Notes: generated by a model from the sequence alone, not told the origin. A stretch of 64,000 nucleotides of DNA from Macrosoma leucophasiata (GCA_036365455.1 JAWQUS010000020.1:1647001-1711000), one strand, 5' to 3'; positions 1-12,010 are shown, counted from the first letter of the stretch. Numbers and translations are program-made.

Positions 1-127
1 CAGGGAATTACATTACCATCTGACCGAAACACGATAGTGCTGAACACTTCCATTTAGCGGGAAGTATATTAGGTAATGCGGTCGTGGCTACGCCCGCGAG
101 CTCCGTTAAGGGAGCTCTACCACCAGT
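1..127 (-). mobile_element. ACTGGTGG SINE, cut by the window edge
   Basis: Minus-strand 5' part. Consensus of this family, from about 40 copies in the window: starts ACTGGTGGTAGAGCTCC, has a 7-bp hairpin GAGCTCC/GGAGCTC, then CACCACCGCATTACC, GTGTTCAGCACTATCGTG, CTATAGGCTGCAGTCATC, and ends TGCCACTTCCATTACAT plus polyA, about 290 bp in all. No protein. I do not see a clear tRNA-type promoter, so SINE-like is the safest term. Confidence 0.85.
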
Positions 128-624
128 AAAACTGTCGTAAAATTTTAAAGCCTAAGCAGATTAAGCATAGGTGCATACTTGATCCTTTTCTCTGTGAAAC
201 CCAAGAAACGCACATTTAGTTGGGCCGTTTTATTAAATGGCCGAAATATTCCACTTTTTTTACTCCCAACTGAAATATCGTAATCTGACCCGCACAATGG
301 ATTTGATGAAAAAGAGCAATCGAATATTGGAGCATTATTGGAAAAGACCTTGAAGCAAATCGGCGGCTTGGTTAAGGTGCGTTTATATTAGGTTTTTGGT
401 CATAATAATACAACTTCACGCCAGGCAGCCGACCGCCTAACTCTAATGCTTTTGTTTAGTAATCTGGTCAGTTTTGGACCGCCTATTAAAACACCTTCGG
501 ACGAAAACACTTCCAGGATAAAGTTAGGCGGTACAAAACTGACAAGATGATGTCATAATCGAAAGCTAAAGGAAAGCTTTGAGTTAGGCGATCGGCCCCC
601 TGGTAAACGCATACAAGGCATACA

Positions 625-867
625 TTATACATGCAGACACCCACGATTATCCGGTTACATTTTGGACCATGTAGTTGACGAGCCTTTTGATATCTCCGGG
701 TATATTACCCAACTCCGAGGTTGGAAGAAATTTCCAGAAAATGGAAAAATTTCAATAGAGCTAGAAATAAAAGATCTTTATTATCACTGTTATTTCTGAT
801 AACCTCCGACCCGGAAATCGAACCCAGGACCTTATTAGTGGCCTGCTACCACTAGGCTACTTGGGGA
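625..867 (-). mobile_element. tRNA-headed SINE (CTGCCTCGG family), 3'-truncated
   Basis: Minus-strand copy. The B-box complement GGAAATCGAACCCAGG and the A-box region CTACCACTAGGCTA are visible. The GGCGTGAAG end is missing. Confidence 0.8.
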
Positions 868-884
868 GTTACATTTATATTTTG

Positions 885-990
885 ACTACCGGCATTTGTG
901 TTTGTCTACAAGCTGCAGTTCAAATTGGTGGCAGTAATTACTTAGCTACTACCTTTAACTGCATGCTTGATTGCCACCATTTTTACATAA
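885..990 (+). mobile_element. ACTGGTGG SINE, degraded 3' part
   Basis: CTGCAGTTC and AACTGCATGCTTGATTGCCA remain. Confidence 0.45.
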
Positions 991-1011
991 TACAACAATA
1001 TAAAAATCAAA

Positions 1012-1535
1012 ATCAATTGCTGTTCGTTAGTCTCGCTAAAACTCGAGAACGGCTGGACTGATTTGGCTAATTTTGGTTCTGAATGATTTTTGGAAGGCCA
1101 GGAAAGGTTTAAAATGTAAGAAAATATGAATTAATTGAAGGAAAATAGTAAAAAAAAATTCCTTAAAATGTTATGAATTGTATGTCATCATCATATTATC
1201 TATCTATATTATATATACCGTATGTATAGTTGCTGTATATATGTAATACTTATTATATATCTATTTATAAACTATTTTTATTCATATAATTATTGAATCA
1301 AATCTTTTTTCCACTCATAAGTTCTGAATTCAGACCCGTTTTGCACCTACATCATCGCTCTCTTCATAACCCAAAGGTTGACTGGGAGATAATGCCTAGT
1401 GGCATTAAGTCCGCCTTTATGTACCATCTTCGTGCATATAAAGAATAAATAAAAACCACAATTTCATTTTCCCATACAAATAGTCCATATATTTGACACA
1501 TTATTTCATTCTAAGGCAATACGAAGTTTGCCGGG
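1012..1535 (+). mobile_element. Short non-autonomous retroelement ending GCCGGGTCAGCTAG
   Basis: Contains GAACGGCTGGACTGATTTGG near the 5' side and ends AAGTTTGCCGGGTCAGCTAG, both typical of the small retroelements seen again at 13.2 and 46 kb. A LINE-like AT-rich stretch (1200-1450) lies in the middle. Confidence 0.6.
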
Positions 1536-1876
1536 TCAGCTAGCATAATTATAATGACTTTATTGGTAAAGCAGTTTCCATGACCTTAAAATACACACCA
1601 AGAAAGGTACCGAGTTGGCATTTTTCATCATATTATATATTATAGCGGTCGATGAAGAGAATTTTAGCCTCAAAGAATAAAGTTACGGTCATTTAGAAAA
1701 TGTATTTGCACCATAACCGAGGATAATGTAGGTAAGCAGAAAAGGTTTGATGGCAATTTAATGAGCGGTGAAATTGTAATGGTTAACTTTGGGCGGATTT
1801 TGGATAGACAGAGTTGTTGGATTAACTTTATTGCCTTTTTGGGTGTAATGGAATCTCGGATTTATTTAAGTTATAA

Positions 1877-2141
1877 TTTTTTTATGTAATGAAGGTGGCG
1901 ATCTAGCATGCATTTCATATTTTATGTTAAGTGTCTGCAGCCTGTAGATACTTACACAAGGACCAGAGGCCAAAATGCAGATGCATTGCCACCCCTGAGA
2001 CTTTAGTTGTTATGTCTCAGTGATAGTCATTACCATCTAACTGGAACACAATAATGCTGAACACTACCATTTGGCGGCAGATACAGGTAATGCGGTGGTG
2101 CCTACGCCCCTGAGCACCGTCACTAAAGCTCTACCACCAGT
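1877..2141 (-). mobile_element. ACTGGTGG SINE, diverged
   Basis: Nearly full length; older than most by its substitutions. Confidence 0.8.
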
Positions 2142-3084
2142 TGTTGTAAACCTTATTGCCTTCTTGGGGTTAATGAAATCTCGAATGCCATTTGTAAGTA
2201 GTTATAATAATTTATTATAAAGATATCGTTTATTTTAAAGTAAGTAAAAGTTTATTATACTAATTATAGAGTTTGGAAGACTTATTTGAAGTATAGCAAA
2301 ACTATAGGCAGCCTGCAGCATCAATGCAAATAACTGAGGAACTGAATGGGCTCTGAGGGTCTCTTCTGAGGGTCTCTTCTGAGGATTCCTGGCGATATAT
2401 TTTCGTACTTTGGTTGTCTTAGTAAAATGAACAGTGTTCTCAAGTCTATGAACCTTAAATATATTCATAAAAATACCACCAAATTTAGAGTTTACGATCT
2501 CCTCGGAGACCACGACAGCGACCTGTCTGACGGGTCAAAGACTCAGCATTTATTAAAACTAATACAGGTGCGATGTCCTTTTAATGAAAGTTTTTTTATG
2601 CATGTGGTAAATAAGTTTACACTTTATATTGATCAGTCTATAAACATTACGTCTACAGACGTAAAATTTTCCAAATTTGTAGACTTATCTGGATGTCTCC
2701 GATATGGATTCTGTTTTTGTCGTTTGTCAAACGGAACTCTGATATTCGTTGTGTTACGTGCTCACTCGAAATGCCTTCCGTTCAAAGCTGTAAGCACTAT
2801 TTTGAGACTAAAATGACTGCAACGTGACATCAAAGGGAAATAGATGCTTTTAAAAAATTTGCTTTCGTCTCGCTTCTACCTTTTATCACGGCATTTCGTG
2901 TTTTATTTCTTTATGAGGAGAACTCTCTTCTTTAAATATACCTTATATTGTGGATTCAAGGGCATATCTGATTTGATTTTAGTTTTTATTTAGATTATTT
3001 TTTTTCATAGTAAATATTCCTATCTGTTTTTATGTTATTTTTCTACTGACAGTACCGGTCGGTGCTGCAATTACGGTGTTCGAT
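2142..3084. other. Unassigned, with an unexplained 129-codon frame
   Basis: A frame at 2427-2816 (plus) would give 129 residues starting MNSVLKSMNLKYIHK, with no motif or family I recognise. An overlapping minus frame has VRKYIARNPQKRPSEE, faintly like the helix-turn-helix of a Tc1/mariner-type transposase. GAGGGTCTCTTCT is duplicated at 2346-2371. Neither frame is supported enough to call a gene. Confidence 0.3.
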
Positions 3085-3283
3085 GGGATAGGTACTACCG
3101 CATTACCTAATCCACTTGCCTTATTGATTTCCGGTCTACTGGCAATAACAGCAACCTCAGGAGTGGTAACGCATCTGCACTTTGACCTTGGTCTTTGTGT
3201 GGGTGTCTATAGGCTGCAGTCATCACTTCACATCAATGTGAACTGCATGCTTGTTGGCCACTTCAATTACAAAAAAAAAATCC
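3085..3283 (+). mobile_element. ACTGGTGG SINE, 5' part lost
   Basis: Starts near ACTACCGCATTACC with a middle deletion; the 3' part and polyA are intact. Confidence 0.8.
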
Positions 3284-3289
3284 TTTAAG

Positions 3290-3405
3290 TTTAGTTGGAT
3301 CGAATTGCACACGGTGTGCAAGTTTGATTAAAATCGGTTAAGTAGTTTAGGAGTCCATCGCGGACAAACACTGTGACACGTAATTTATATATATTAAGAA
3401 GATAC
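3290..3405 (+). repeat. Retroelement 3' fragment
   Basis: CAAGTTTGATTAAAATCGGT and CGCGGACAAACACTGTGACA, typical 3' parts of the same small retroelements. Confidence 0.5.
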
Positions 3406-3420
3406 AAACTACACAATACA

Positions 3421-3727
3421 GCTGCCTCGGTAGTCTAGTGGTAGGAGGCCACTACTACTACGCTGAGGTCCTGGGTTCGATTCCCGGGAAGGGGATTATC
3501 AGAAATAATGGTGTAAAATCCTTTATCTCCGGTTCTATTGGGATTTTTCCATTTTCTGTTCCCAGTACCTCGAAGTTTAGATATGTGCCCGGAGATGTCA
3601 ACAAGCTCGCCACCTGTTACATGGGCCAACACGTAACCGGCGAATCGTGGGTGTTTGCATGTATGCTTGAATGCATGCACTCTGCCTACCCCTACGGGGA
3701 TTACAGGCGTGAAGTTACGTTACGTTA
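3421..3727 (+). mobile_element. tRNA-headed SINE (CTGCCTCGG family), full copy
   Basis: The head has a polymerase III A box (TAGTCTAGTGGTAG) and B box (GGGTTCGATTCCCGGG), resembling a Gly/Glu-type tRNA. The body contains CCATTTTCTGTTCCC and ATGTGCCCGGAGATGTC. The end reads GGATTACAGGCGTGAAGTTA. Open frames across it on both strands are not genes. Confidence 0.9.
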
Positions 3728-3750
3728 AGATACACACAGGATAGGACTTT

Positions 3751-4053
3751 ACTGGTGGTAGAGCTCCAGTGACGGAGCTCGCGGGCGTAGGCACCACCGC
3801 ATTACCTAATATACGAGTACTTGCCGCTAAATGGTAGTGTTCAGCACTATCGTGTTCCGGTCAGGTGGTAATGTACGGCCCTGTAATTTCCGGCACAGAA
3901 GCATAACACCTTAGGCCTCAGGAGTGGCAACGCATCTGCCTTTTGACCTTGGTCTTTGTGTGAGTGTCTATAGGCTGCAGTCATCACTTAACATCAATGT
4001 GAACTGCATGCTTGTTTGCCACTTCCATAAAACAAAAAAAAAAAAAAAAAAAA
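3751..4053 (+). mobile_element. ACTGGTGG SINE, full
   Basis: Complete copy with a long A tail, 24 bp after the tRNA-headed SINE ends. Confidence 0.9.
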
Positions 4054-4288
4054 TAGGAGCACAATTATAGTTATCAAATGATAAAGGTAAATTCCTCTAA
4101 ATCCTCTACAAAAAGCTAAGACATAGATTTACTACATAGCTTTGCAGTTTGTTTCAAGCAAAAACAACAATAGTCTTTGAGAAAATCAGATAGCGTTTCG
4201 ATACAATTAAATATCAATCGATATAGATACAATCAGTGTTCTGTGTTGTATGTCTACACCGGCTATGTTCTCATGTTCAGTTCCAGTA

Positions 4289-4606
4289 TTTTTTTTTTCT
4301 TTAATGTATTAAAAGTGGCAAACAAGCGTGCAGTTCATATTGATGTTAAGTGATGACTACAACTTATAAACACCCACACAAGGATCAGAGGTCAAAATGC
4401 AAATGCGCTGCCACTCCTGAGGCATTAGGTGTTATGCCTCTGTGCCGGAAATTACAGAGCCGTACATTACCACCTGACCGAAACATGATAGTGCTGAACA
4501 CTACCATTTAACGGCAAGTATATTAGGTAATGCGGTGGTGCCTACGCCCGTGAGCTCCATCACTGGAGCTCTACCACCAGTCCATCACTGGAGCTCTACC
4601 ATCAGT
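4289..4606 (-). mobile_element. ACTGGTGG SINE with duplicated head
   Basis: Full minus-strand copy; its first 25 bp (TCCATCACTGGAGCTCTACC and on) are tandemly duplicated at 4556-4605. Confidence 0.88.
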
Positions 4607-4700
4607 TGGTCCTTCGAGCCGGATTAGAGTATTTGCTAATGGCATTACAGGAGTCTCCTATTCGGCATTAAATCTGGCATCTACACATTGACGGCGTTTT
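4607..4700 (+). repeat. Possible BEL/Pao leader fragment with primer site
   Basis: TTGGTCCTTCGAGCCGGATT from 4607 matches the tRNA-Tyr-type primer site of the BEL/Pao element at 42 kb for about 19 nt and then diverges. It follows directly on a SINE head. Only a fragment remains. Confidence 0.45.
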
Positions 4701-4990
4701 AATCGCTAGAAAATATTAAATTCAATGACAAAGAATGACTCTTTTTCTTTTCTCTTTACTCTTTGTTATCAGTTTGTAAAAGGGGAAATGGGACATTCTA
4801 CTGATATACAATTAGTATATTATATTCAGTTATATCTTAGTGATAAAACTAAATATAATATTGACTATACATATATTTTTCTTGTTTGACATGTATATCA
4901 ATTGTTATTTACTTTCATTTTTTTTTGTTTTTGCCGTCATAAGTGGTGCCTGTCACCCTAAATTAATAAATGAGTTTCTGATTCTGATTC
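4700..4990 (+). mobile_element. Diverged LINE 3' UTR
   Basis: Shares GACAAAGAATG and TTTGTAAAAG with the families at 45.1 and 51.7 kb. It ends in TTTCTGATTCTGATTC, a short-repeat tail typical of LINE 3' ends. Confidence 0.5.
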
Positions 4991-4999
4991 AATATTCTC

Positions 5000-5870
5000 A
5001 ATTCCGATGAAGCCGAGCTATAGGCCACCAGCGGGATCCACAGACAGCAGATTGTGGAATGGACAATAGGCTCCAAGACGACTTCCTGACGTGGCGAGTA
5101 AGCGCCGCCACTAAATAAGCGCTTCCCTGACTCAGGGCACAGTAGAGTCCGTATCGGCAGAACGTTGTGTTAATCATATCACTCGTGCATCTATCTGTAT
5201 CCGTCTATAAAGATGTGATGTGACAGTCGATTTCTGATGGATTGATTAAACTGAAATTTTGTGCACACGTGTAAATAAATAAATTTCATTAAGGGTTATT
5301 TTTGGAGATAACTTGGGGCATTAAAATTATATTTTAAAATTATATATCGTGAAATAGGCCGTAGTGAAATAAGTAGTATTTCAAATTATTAAAAAAAATA
5401 TATTTAATTCAGGTTATTTCCACCCATATTCAAATTCAAAATTACAATATTTTTATTTTACTTTTAATAAAATCTGTTTGTTAAAACTTAAAAAAAAATA
5501 CACATTATGTTCTACAAATTCTTTCACAGTGAATTTTGAAGACGCATTATTCTTTAAAATAGCTTTTTGTTATATCTTGTTAGACTTTCCAAAATAAAGG
5601 ACACGTCGCGCGTATGACGCGCACTAACAACAATTTCAGTTACAGCTCCTGTATCACGCACAATACTATGAACAACTATTATGTCGGTGAGGGTTGTGAG
5701 CAACACCTCAAATTACATTTTTCCACTTCATTGAAGTGAAATAATGAAATAATTACAAGTAAGTTCAAAAATAGCTTGTAATTTATGGCCTTTTACGGCA
5801 ATACGGTTCAGAGTCTTAAGCTTAAAAATGCATAAAATACAATAAAATACGCATACACTCACAGCCTAAC
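5000..5870. other. Unassigned sequence
   Basis: No gene seen. 5020-5220 is moderately GC-rich and 5280-5560 is AT-rich; the origin is unknown. Confidence 0.5.
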
Positions 5871-5871
5871 A

Positions 5872-5968
5872 GTATTACAAATATTTGTCCCGATGCGGGG
5901 ATCCCACCTGCGACCTTTCGAATCAAACGGAGGTTTCACAGCGCTGGACTAATCGGGTCGTCAAAAAA
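5872..5968 (-). mobile_element. tRNA-headed SINE (AAATATTTGTCCCGG family), head
   Basis: On the minus strand an A box (ATTAGTCCAGCGC) and a B box (GGGATCCCCGC region) precede CAAATATTTG. Second tRNA-derived SINE family of the window. Confidence 0.75.
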
Positions 5969-6352
5969 TCTCTCTATTTGTATACCTGCGCATACGACTC
6001 CGACTCGCACTTATTGTAGGTATATTATCCTATATCAATTAAGCTATTTTTAACATTGGCTTTAAATCAGTCTAAAATCTAACATAACACCAAAATACAA
6101 TATACATACGCGTCTATTTACGTTTAATACGTTGTTAGAAACAATTTGTGTTAAAGTGAAGTTCGTGGTTATGCCGGACAAGAGGTGGGAGGGGGTAATA
6201 TATTGTTTTTGGGGCAAGTGCCAACATGCGACAAGTTGTTTGGGTCGGGTGGGAATAATTAGTTTCGGTTTATTTTGTTCGACCAATAACTCATAATTGG
6301 ATTATTGTATGTTGACATAATTATTATAATATTATTAATATTGAAACAATAA

Positions 6353-6425
6353 TAATGACAACCCATTATACATCCCACTGCCGGGCACGAGTCTCTCCCC
6401 TTTTTGGGGAGAGGCAATATCGCTT
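6353..6425. repeat. LINE 3'-end repeat, short copy
   Basis: TGACAACCCATTATACATCC and CCGGGCACGAGTCTCTCCC. Confidence 0.6.
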
Positions 6426-6527
6426 GCAAAAAAAATTGTGATGGTAGAGTGAAGAAGCAAAATTTGAGAGGGTGGATGAACCAAACCACACCGCGAACAC
6501 TCCGCCAACATTCCATACAAACGCTTA

Positions 6528-6572
6528 ATTTATGTATGTATGTATCTTCACGCCAGGTCCCATACAAAAAGG
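6528..6572 (-). repeat. LINE TACA-tail fragment
   Basis: TATGTATGTATGTATCTTCA and CGCCAGGTCCC only. Confidence 0.55.
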
Positions 6573-7085
6573 GCCCGTCCCGGCTTCCTACGGGTGCAGT
6601 TGATGTAATTTATCCTAAGCCACTCAGTGAAAATGCAGCTTTCTAATGCTGAAAGTTTTTTTTTAAAACGGTGTCAGTAGTTTTATCGTGAAAATATACA
6701 TACAAAAACACAAAAGTTTCCTCTTCGTTGTATTAGAACTTATGTTCTAGAAAAATGCTCTTAGCATAAGAGAAAAGATAACAAAATATTATATTTCAGA
6801 TACAAAATGCAAAAGAATATTAAATATGAACTTAAAATTAAAGTTGAGGATAAGTAAAGGTCACCGTACATTTCTCGGGACGTTTGAACAAGGTTACGTT
6901 GTAATTTAGCATTTGTTAAGTTTGGGTTTCATTATGTTAAGTAGTTTAATATTTGACGAAGTTTATTCAAATGTTCAACTAGAACCTTCTTGTTCTAGAA
7001 CAAAATGTTTGGACGTTATAACTCTGACGAATTAAACAGTCAAGTGCAAGTAGGATTCCGTGCATTTGAGAAATTTCCTGTTTCT
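6573..7085. other. Unassigned AT-rich sequence
   Basis: No gene, inverted ends or recognised repeat. Confidence 0.5.
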
Positions 7086-7716
7086 AGGGTTCCGTAGTAA
7101 ACAAGGAACCCTTATAGTTTCGCCATGTCCGTCTGTCTGTCTGTCTGTCTGTCCGTCCGTGGTTTAGCGCAAAAACTGTTAGTACTAGAGACTTGAAATT
7201 TGCCACAAGTATACACCTTAATTACGTCGACAAAGTGGTAGAATAAAAACGTGAAAAACTTTTTTTTTAGGGTAACCTCCCCTACTAGTAACGCGCGGTT
7301 ATTTTTTTTATTTTCGATTTTCATATAGTGTGTGGTATCGTTGGATAGGTCTTTTAATAATATTATGGGTGAGCGATCATCATTTTTCGATTTAGTTAAC
7401 TGTTCGTGATTTATTAAGCTTTAAAGTGCAAATTTTCGTTAGACTCAAGTGTCCCCCCCCTACAGACTAAACGGTTGTTGTTAGAAATTCAAACGTTACG
7501 GCGATAGTAGCTACATATAACGAAATTAAAAGGAAAACTATCACACCTAAGTTGGCCCCGCAAGTTTGCGATTAATAGTCGACCAAATGTATTTGACTAC
7601 AAAATTTCGACCAACTCCATAGAAAATATTTATTTATTTTTTTCATTACATCTCTTACTCTGTAACTACGGAACCCTACAATGCGCGTGGCCCGACACGC
7701 ACTTGACCGGTTTTTT
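7086..7716 (+). mobile_element. TCTG-type non-autonomous retroelement (AGGGTTCCG family)
   Basis: Starts TAGGGTTCCGTAGTAAACA, has AACCCTTATAG, a TCTG run at 7132-7152, and ends GCACTTGACCGGTTTTTTT. This class is widespread in Lepidoptera; related copies are at 31928 and 27333. Confidence 0.75.
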
Positions 7717-7852
7717 TATGTTAGAAAGTTGGCAAACAAGCATGTAAGTCACATGCATGAAGTGACGACTACAGCCTATAGACATCTACACAAAATCTAA
7801 AGATGCAGATGCCTCCTGATACCTAAGTTGTTTTGTCTCTGTGATAGTAATT
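7711..7852 (-). mobile_element. ACTGGTGG SINE, 3' half
   Basis: Shares its T run with the end of the TCTG-type element at 7716. Confidence 0.7.
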
Positions 7853-8039
7853 ATGGGGACATAATTCAAAAATTCAAAATTCAAATCATTTATTTCAAAT
7901 TGGTCTACTGTCGGGTTATAAGCTACCTAGAAAGAATGACTTATAGGAATAATAATCCAATAGGTATTAAAAATACCAATTTAATAATAATATTAAACCG
8001 ATACGTGAATCATCAAATTTTTCAATTCCTTCATAAAGA

Positions 8040-8373
8040 AAAATCTGTTCGTCATAATCATAGTCATTCACTTACCAGAGTTCCAAGTGCAGGCACTACT
8101 GAGAAGAACTCCGCTACCCAACAAACTCAGCGTGTTGCTCTTTTGTCAAAACCTTAGATTTAATACAAATATTATTACATAGAATAAAGATAATGTGAAC
8201 GTCCATGGCATATAAATATTTGCATATAAACACATACGCAAATACCCATCAACAGCTTAATATCGTGATAGAATATAACACCCGCAAATCACAACAGATC
8301 AGTCCCCACAATCAGCACCCGTTCACGAGTATGACGCATGTGGCAGCCATTGCTCTCCTCGACCATTTTGAAG
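8040..8373 (-). repeat. LINE 3'-region repeat, copy 1
   Basis: Matches 11388-11660 in opposite orientation. Shared landmarks are CTGAGTTTGTTGGGTAGCGG and CATGCGTCATACTCGTGAAC (sense of this strand). It ends against the TTATC tail of the neighbouring LINE. Confidence 0.7.
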
Positions 8374-8374
8374 G

Positions 8375-9962
8375 GATAAGATAAGATAAGATAATATAAG
8401 ATAAGTCATTTATTTGCTAGAATACAATTACATTTTTAGGATCTTAATACTAGTTTAATGTCAGAACATGTATTCAATCCGCAAGCGGATGTGTAAATGC
8501 TTGTATTATACCTTATTGATTTTAAAAGATAATAATTATTACATCATTTAAATTGATTGAGGTCATACAGAGTTGAATTTCATTAAAATTATAGATATTG
8601 TTTACTTAGATTAAGGTAATTGAAAACTTACATAATATATTGGATTAATTAGAATTATTTTAACAACATAGTTTAAATTATTTTATGTCATATATACAAT
8701 TGTCAAGAAGCCATTTATTTAAGGTTCGTTTAAACTTATTACCTAGGGATGTGAGCAACCCGTCACACGACGCCGCCGAAGGAGTGAGCATGACTGTTAT
8801 GATTACCAATGCATACATAGCATTATAGATGAAAATAATCTGTTTGTGGCCAGAGCACACACAATAGTAATATTCATTAACATAAGTATAATTTTATGAA
8901 ATAGCCTGGCAGCGATCGCTATAATCCCAAGATGTACTATCATTGAGATATTCAAAAATGTTATTGTAATTACATTTGTATAAACGTTCTTTAATTACTT
9001 TTTTAAATTTATTAACAGATAGACTTTGAACATTTTTTGGGACTTTATTATAGAATCGTATACACTAACCTCTGAAAGAATTACTTACTCTATGCAGTCG
9101 TGTTACATGCACGGACAACTTGTATTTGTTGCTTGTGTTCATATTATGATCATTGGTTCGCGTAGGAAACTCATTAATATTTTTTCCGGACATACAATAA
9201 GTTTTCGTATATATATTGACAAGCAACAGTCAAAATGTTTATTTCCTTAAATGTATCTCTCAGAGACACTCTCGGGCGTATCCCGTAGATAGCACGTACT
9301 GCTCTCTTTTGCAAAACAAAAATAGTATTGACGTCGGCGGAATTTCCCCATAGCAAAATGTCATAGGACATTATACTGTGAAAGTAACTAAAGTAGACTA
9401 GCCGAGCCGTCTCCATGTCCGTCAATAATCTTATCTTCTTTACTGCAAATGCTGCTGAGCTAAGTCTTCTGGCCAATTTGGCAATATGGGAGCCCCATTG
9501 CAATTTAGCATCCACGGTAATGCCAAGAAATACCGTGGAGTCTACTAACTCCAATACTTCCTCATTTATTTTGACATTGGTGTCCACAAGTTTTATATAA
9601 GGAGTGGTGAACTTAATACATTTTATCTTTTTACTATTCAACAATAAGTTATTGGCCCTAAACCAATGTACTACATTGGAGAGAGTGTTGTTCACATCGT
9701 CAAATAAAGCCTGTTGTCTTTTAACTTTAAAAATTAAAGAAGTGTCATCAGCAAACAATACCATATCTTGACTATAGTTGATGATGAACGGCAAGTCATT
9801 TGTATAGACTAAAAAAAGAAACGGTCCTAAAATAGAGCCTTGCGGGACCCCCATATCCATTGAAGCCCCGGGAGATCTCGTTCCATTGACATCAATATAC
9901 ATTGTTCTATTGCTTAAATATGAAGCCATAAGCTCAAGAGCGGTATCGTGAACGCCAAAGTG
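8375..9962 (-). mobile_element. Jockey/CR1-like LINE, 5'-truncated
   Basis: Contains the 3' half of a non-LTR reverse transcriptase on the minus strand, its C-terminal tail (stop near 8894), a long AT-rich 3' region and a terminal run of TTATC units (GATAA on the plus strand, 8376-8405). The clade cannot be settled from this part. A SINE fragment abuts its truncated 5' end. Confidence 0.9.
9174..9929 (-). pseudogene. LINE reverse transcriptase (3' half)
   Basis: 251 residues: GVPQGSILGPFLFLVYTNDL, the catalytic FADDTSLIF, then NNLLLNSKKIKCIKF and FLGITVDAKLQW, all typical of Jockey/CR1-group enzymes. The coding sense extends a little upstream to about 9962 (HDTALEL). A frameshift in the A-run near 9180 ends it early. 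In another frame the tail continues (YNKVPKNVQSLSVNKFKKV) to about 8894, with a further stop. Confidence 0.93.
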
Positions 9963-10016
9963 ATATCATTTTCTGACATTACCATTTAATGGGAACACGT
10001 GCTGACTGGCTGACTT

Positions 10017-10410
10017 CCATAGGCTGCAGTCGGCTGCAGTCATCAATTAACATTCATGTGAACTGCATGCTTGCAGTGTCCGGATTAGCCATGTAGCAGG
10101 AGGCAGCAAATGCTACGGGCCCCGCACCTGTGCGGGTATGTGCCTGTGGTAATATATAATACACCTTAGCTATTCTCAAAGTGAGCGTAGGCCACATTGT
10201 AATTATATAGGCATTTATTGTGTTGCAAGTTGGCAACACCACAATACTTACAGGGGAGATGCCTTATATTGTTTTCGATTCCTTTTCGTAAATGTTCTAT
10301 TTTATTTACATCCTAAATTTCAGTAGGCAATGTAACTCTAGGGCCGCATGGTCACATTTGCTATGGGCCCCCCACCGGCTTTATTCCGCACTGCTTGTTT
10401 GCCATCTATA
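10017..10410 (+). mobile_element. ACTGGTGG SINE 3' part split by a MITE
   Basis: 10017-10073 and 10394-10410 join to CTGCATGCTTGTTTGCC once the MITE is removed. GGCTGCAGTC is duplicated at 10022-10041. Confidence 0.75.
10074..10393. mobile_element. 320-bp hAT-like MITE inside a SINE
   Basis: The left end begins CAGTGTCCGGATTAGCC and the right end, reverse-complemented, CAGTGCGGAATAAAGCC. Both ends also share a GGGCCC block near GCAAATG. SINE sequence continues on both sides (GCATGCTTG before, CTTGTTTGCC after), giving a duplication of CTTG or TGCTTG depending on the boundary chosen. No coding capacity. Confidence 0.75.
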
Positions 10411-11214
10411 TAATATAAGCTAAGGGGCATCTCTGAAAGGAACGAAAAGCGGAGACAAATCGTTTATCTATAAGTTTAATACCCTTCTATACTCTCCTCC
10501 TTTCCCAAGTCAATTATAAAATAATAAGCTTTGAACAGAAAGAGTGGAAACGACAGGAGATAAAATTTAAGATAATTTATAGCTCCCTGCGTAGAGTCGT
10601 ATGAATTGTACACGAGACATTAGGGTCCCATTGCAATAAATATTGTAAGGTTGCTTAAACTGTGAACTTGGGTATTGTAAAATAAGGGGCAAAGTTTCAA
10701 CTTCAAAGTGGTTACAATTTAATAAAGTGCTGATTACTACGAAGTTTTGCAATTTCAACTGGGATGGGTGGGTTTTATTTTCGATTTATTTCCGCTTGAA
10801 ATATTTCGGAATTCAATTTAATTACGTTGCGCATTATTATACATCTACAGAGTGACTAGGGAGTAAAATTATGACTAGTAAGAGCCCAAGAGGGGATTTT
10901 TGAATTTATTTCAGCGCGTCAGATTAAGTTATAAGAGATACCTTGCTCCCTGTTCAGTACCTCCACCAAATCTTAGAATTCCATAAAAGGCCAAACCCCT
11001 AGGGCTTCCGCCACGAGCTTGCCTTGCATCCAAATCCTAAGAACTTTGGATGGGAGCTTTGATTGGGTTCACTTTACACTTTTTTGAGTCATATTTCATC
11101 TTCATTTTTGAAAGAATCAAATATTTTTGAAACGGGCGCGGCATCAACGTAATGGCTCAAGAGCGTGTCAGATATTTTGAAAGGGTGTAAAATGTGCCCA
11201 AACTATGCTCATAT
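10411..11214. other. Unassigned sequence
   Basis: AT-rich; short frames only. Confidence 0.5.
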
Positions 11215-11387
11215 CCAAAATTCAAACGATTCGGAGGATAAATAAATAAAAAATAAAATAAAATACGCTTACACTCACAGCCCCACAGTAGGTATAAAAC
11301 TGTGTCGTGGGTGCCGTTGTACACATACAACACATACACAAACACCCAGACCCGAAACAAATATTTGTAGGCCATACAGGTAGGACG
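11215..11387 (-). mobile_element. tRNA-headed SINE (AAATATTTGTCCCGG family), body and tail
   Basis: Body landmarks ACGCTTACACTCACAGCC, TGTCGTGGGTGCCGTTGTAC and CCCGAAACAAATATTTG (plus strand). The AT-rich end is at 11238-11268. Confidence 0.75.
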
Positions 11388-11660
11388 AGGAGGGCAATGG
11401 CTGTCACATGCGTCATACTCGTGAACGGGTGATGTTGGTGGGGACTGGTCTGTTCTGGTTTGCAGGAGCTACAACACATTTAGTAGATAGCAGTTTATTT
11501 GCATCTATGTTATGGACGTTCACATTATTTGGTTTTATCACGATAATCTGTACAAGATTTAAGCTCTCATTTAAAAGAGCTCTTACTGAGTTTGTTGGGT
11601 AGCGGAGTTCTTCTCAGTAGTGACTGCACTTGGAACTTAAGTGAATAATTTTGATCTTGA
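11388..11660 (+). repeat. LINE 3'-region repeat, copy 2
   Basis: Inverted relative to 8040-8373 and similar throughout. It follows directly on a tRNA-headed SINE body. The short open frames across it do not look like protein. Confidence 0.7.
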
Positions 11661-11914
11661 CGAATAAGTTTTTCTTTTTCTTCATTTATCATCATTGAAG
11701 GAATTGAAAAATTTTGTGATTATTATGTTTTAACTAAGTAGTTTAAATTTTAATTTTTAATTTACTATTAATATATGATTTTGCTTTTACTATATGTAAT
11801 GGTTATTCACTCTAGGTATTTTATGATTGCTTGACGTTTTGAAAGTATCTGTAAAAGTGTGTGTAAAAGATCTATTCGAAAAAAAAATATTTTCTAGTCT
11901 ATTCTATTCTATTC

Positions 11915-12010
11915 TATACAAATATTTGTCCCGGTGCGGGGATCGCACCCGCGACCCTTCGAGTCAAACGGTCATCTCACACCGCTGGACTAACCGGGTC
12001 GGTCGTCAAA
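11915..12010 (-). mobile_element. tRNA-headed SINE (AAATATTTGTCCCGG family), head
   Basis: GTCCCGGTGCGGGGATCGCA, then CTGGACTAACCGGGTCG on the plus strand, i.e. B box and A box of a minus-strand copy. Confidence 0.8.

Noticed and set aside
2427..2816. 129-codon plus-strand open frame
   Set aside because: No recognisable domain, no splice or promoter context, and an overlapping minus frame of similar length. Kept only as an unassigned stretch.
3435..3728. Overlapping frames of 81 and 96 codons on both strands
   Set aside because: They fall entirely within a tRNA-headed SINE with clear A and B boxes.
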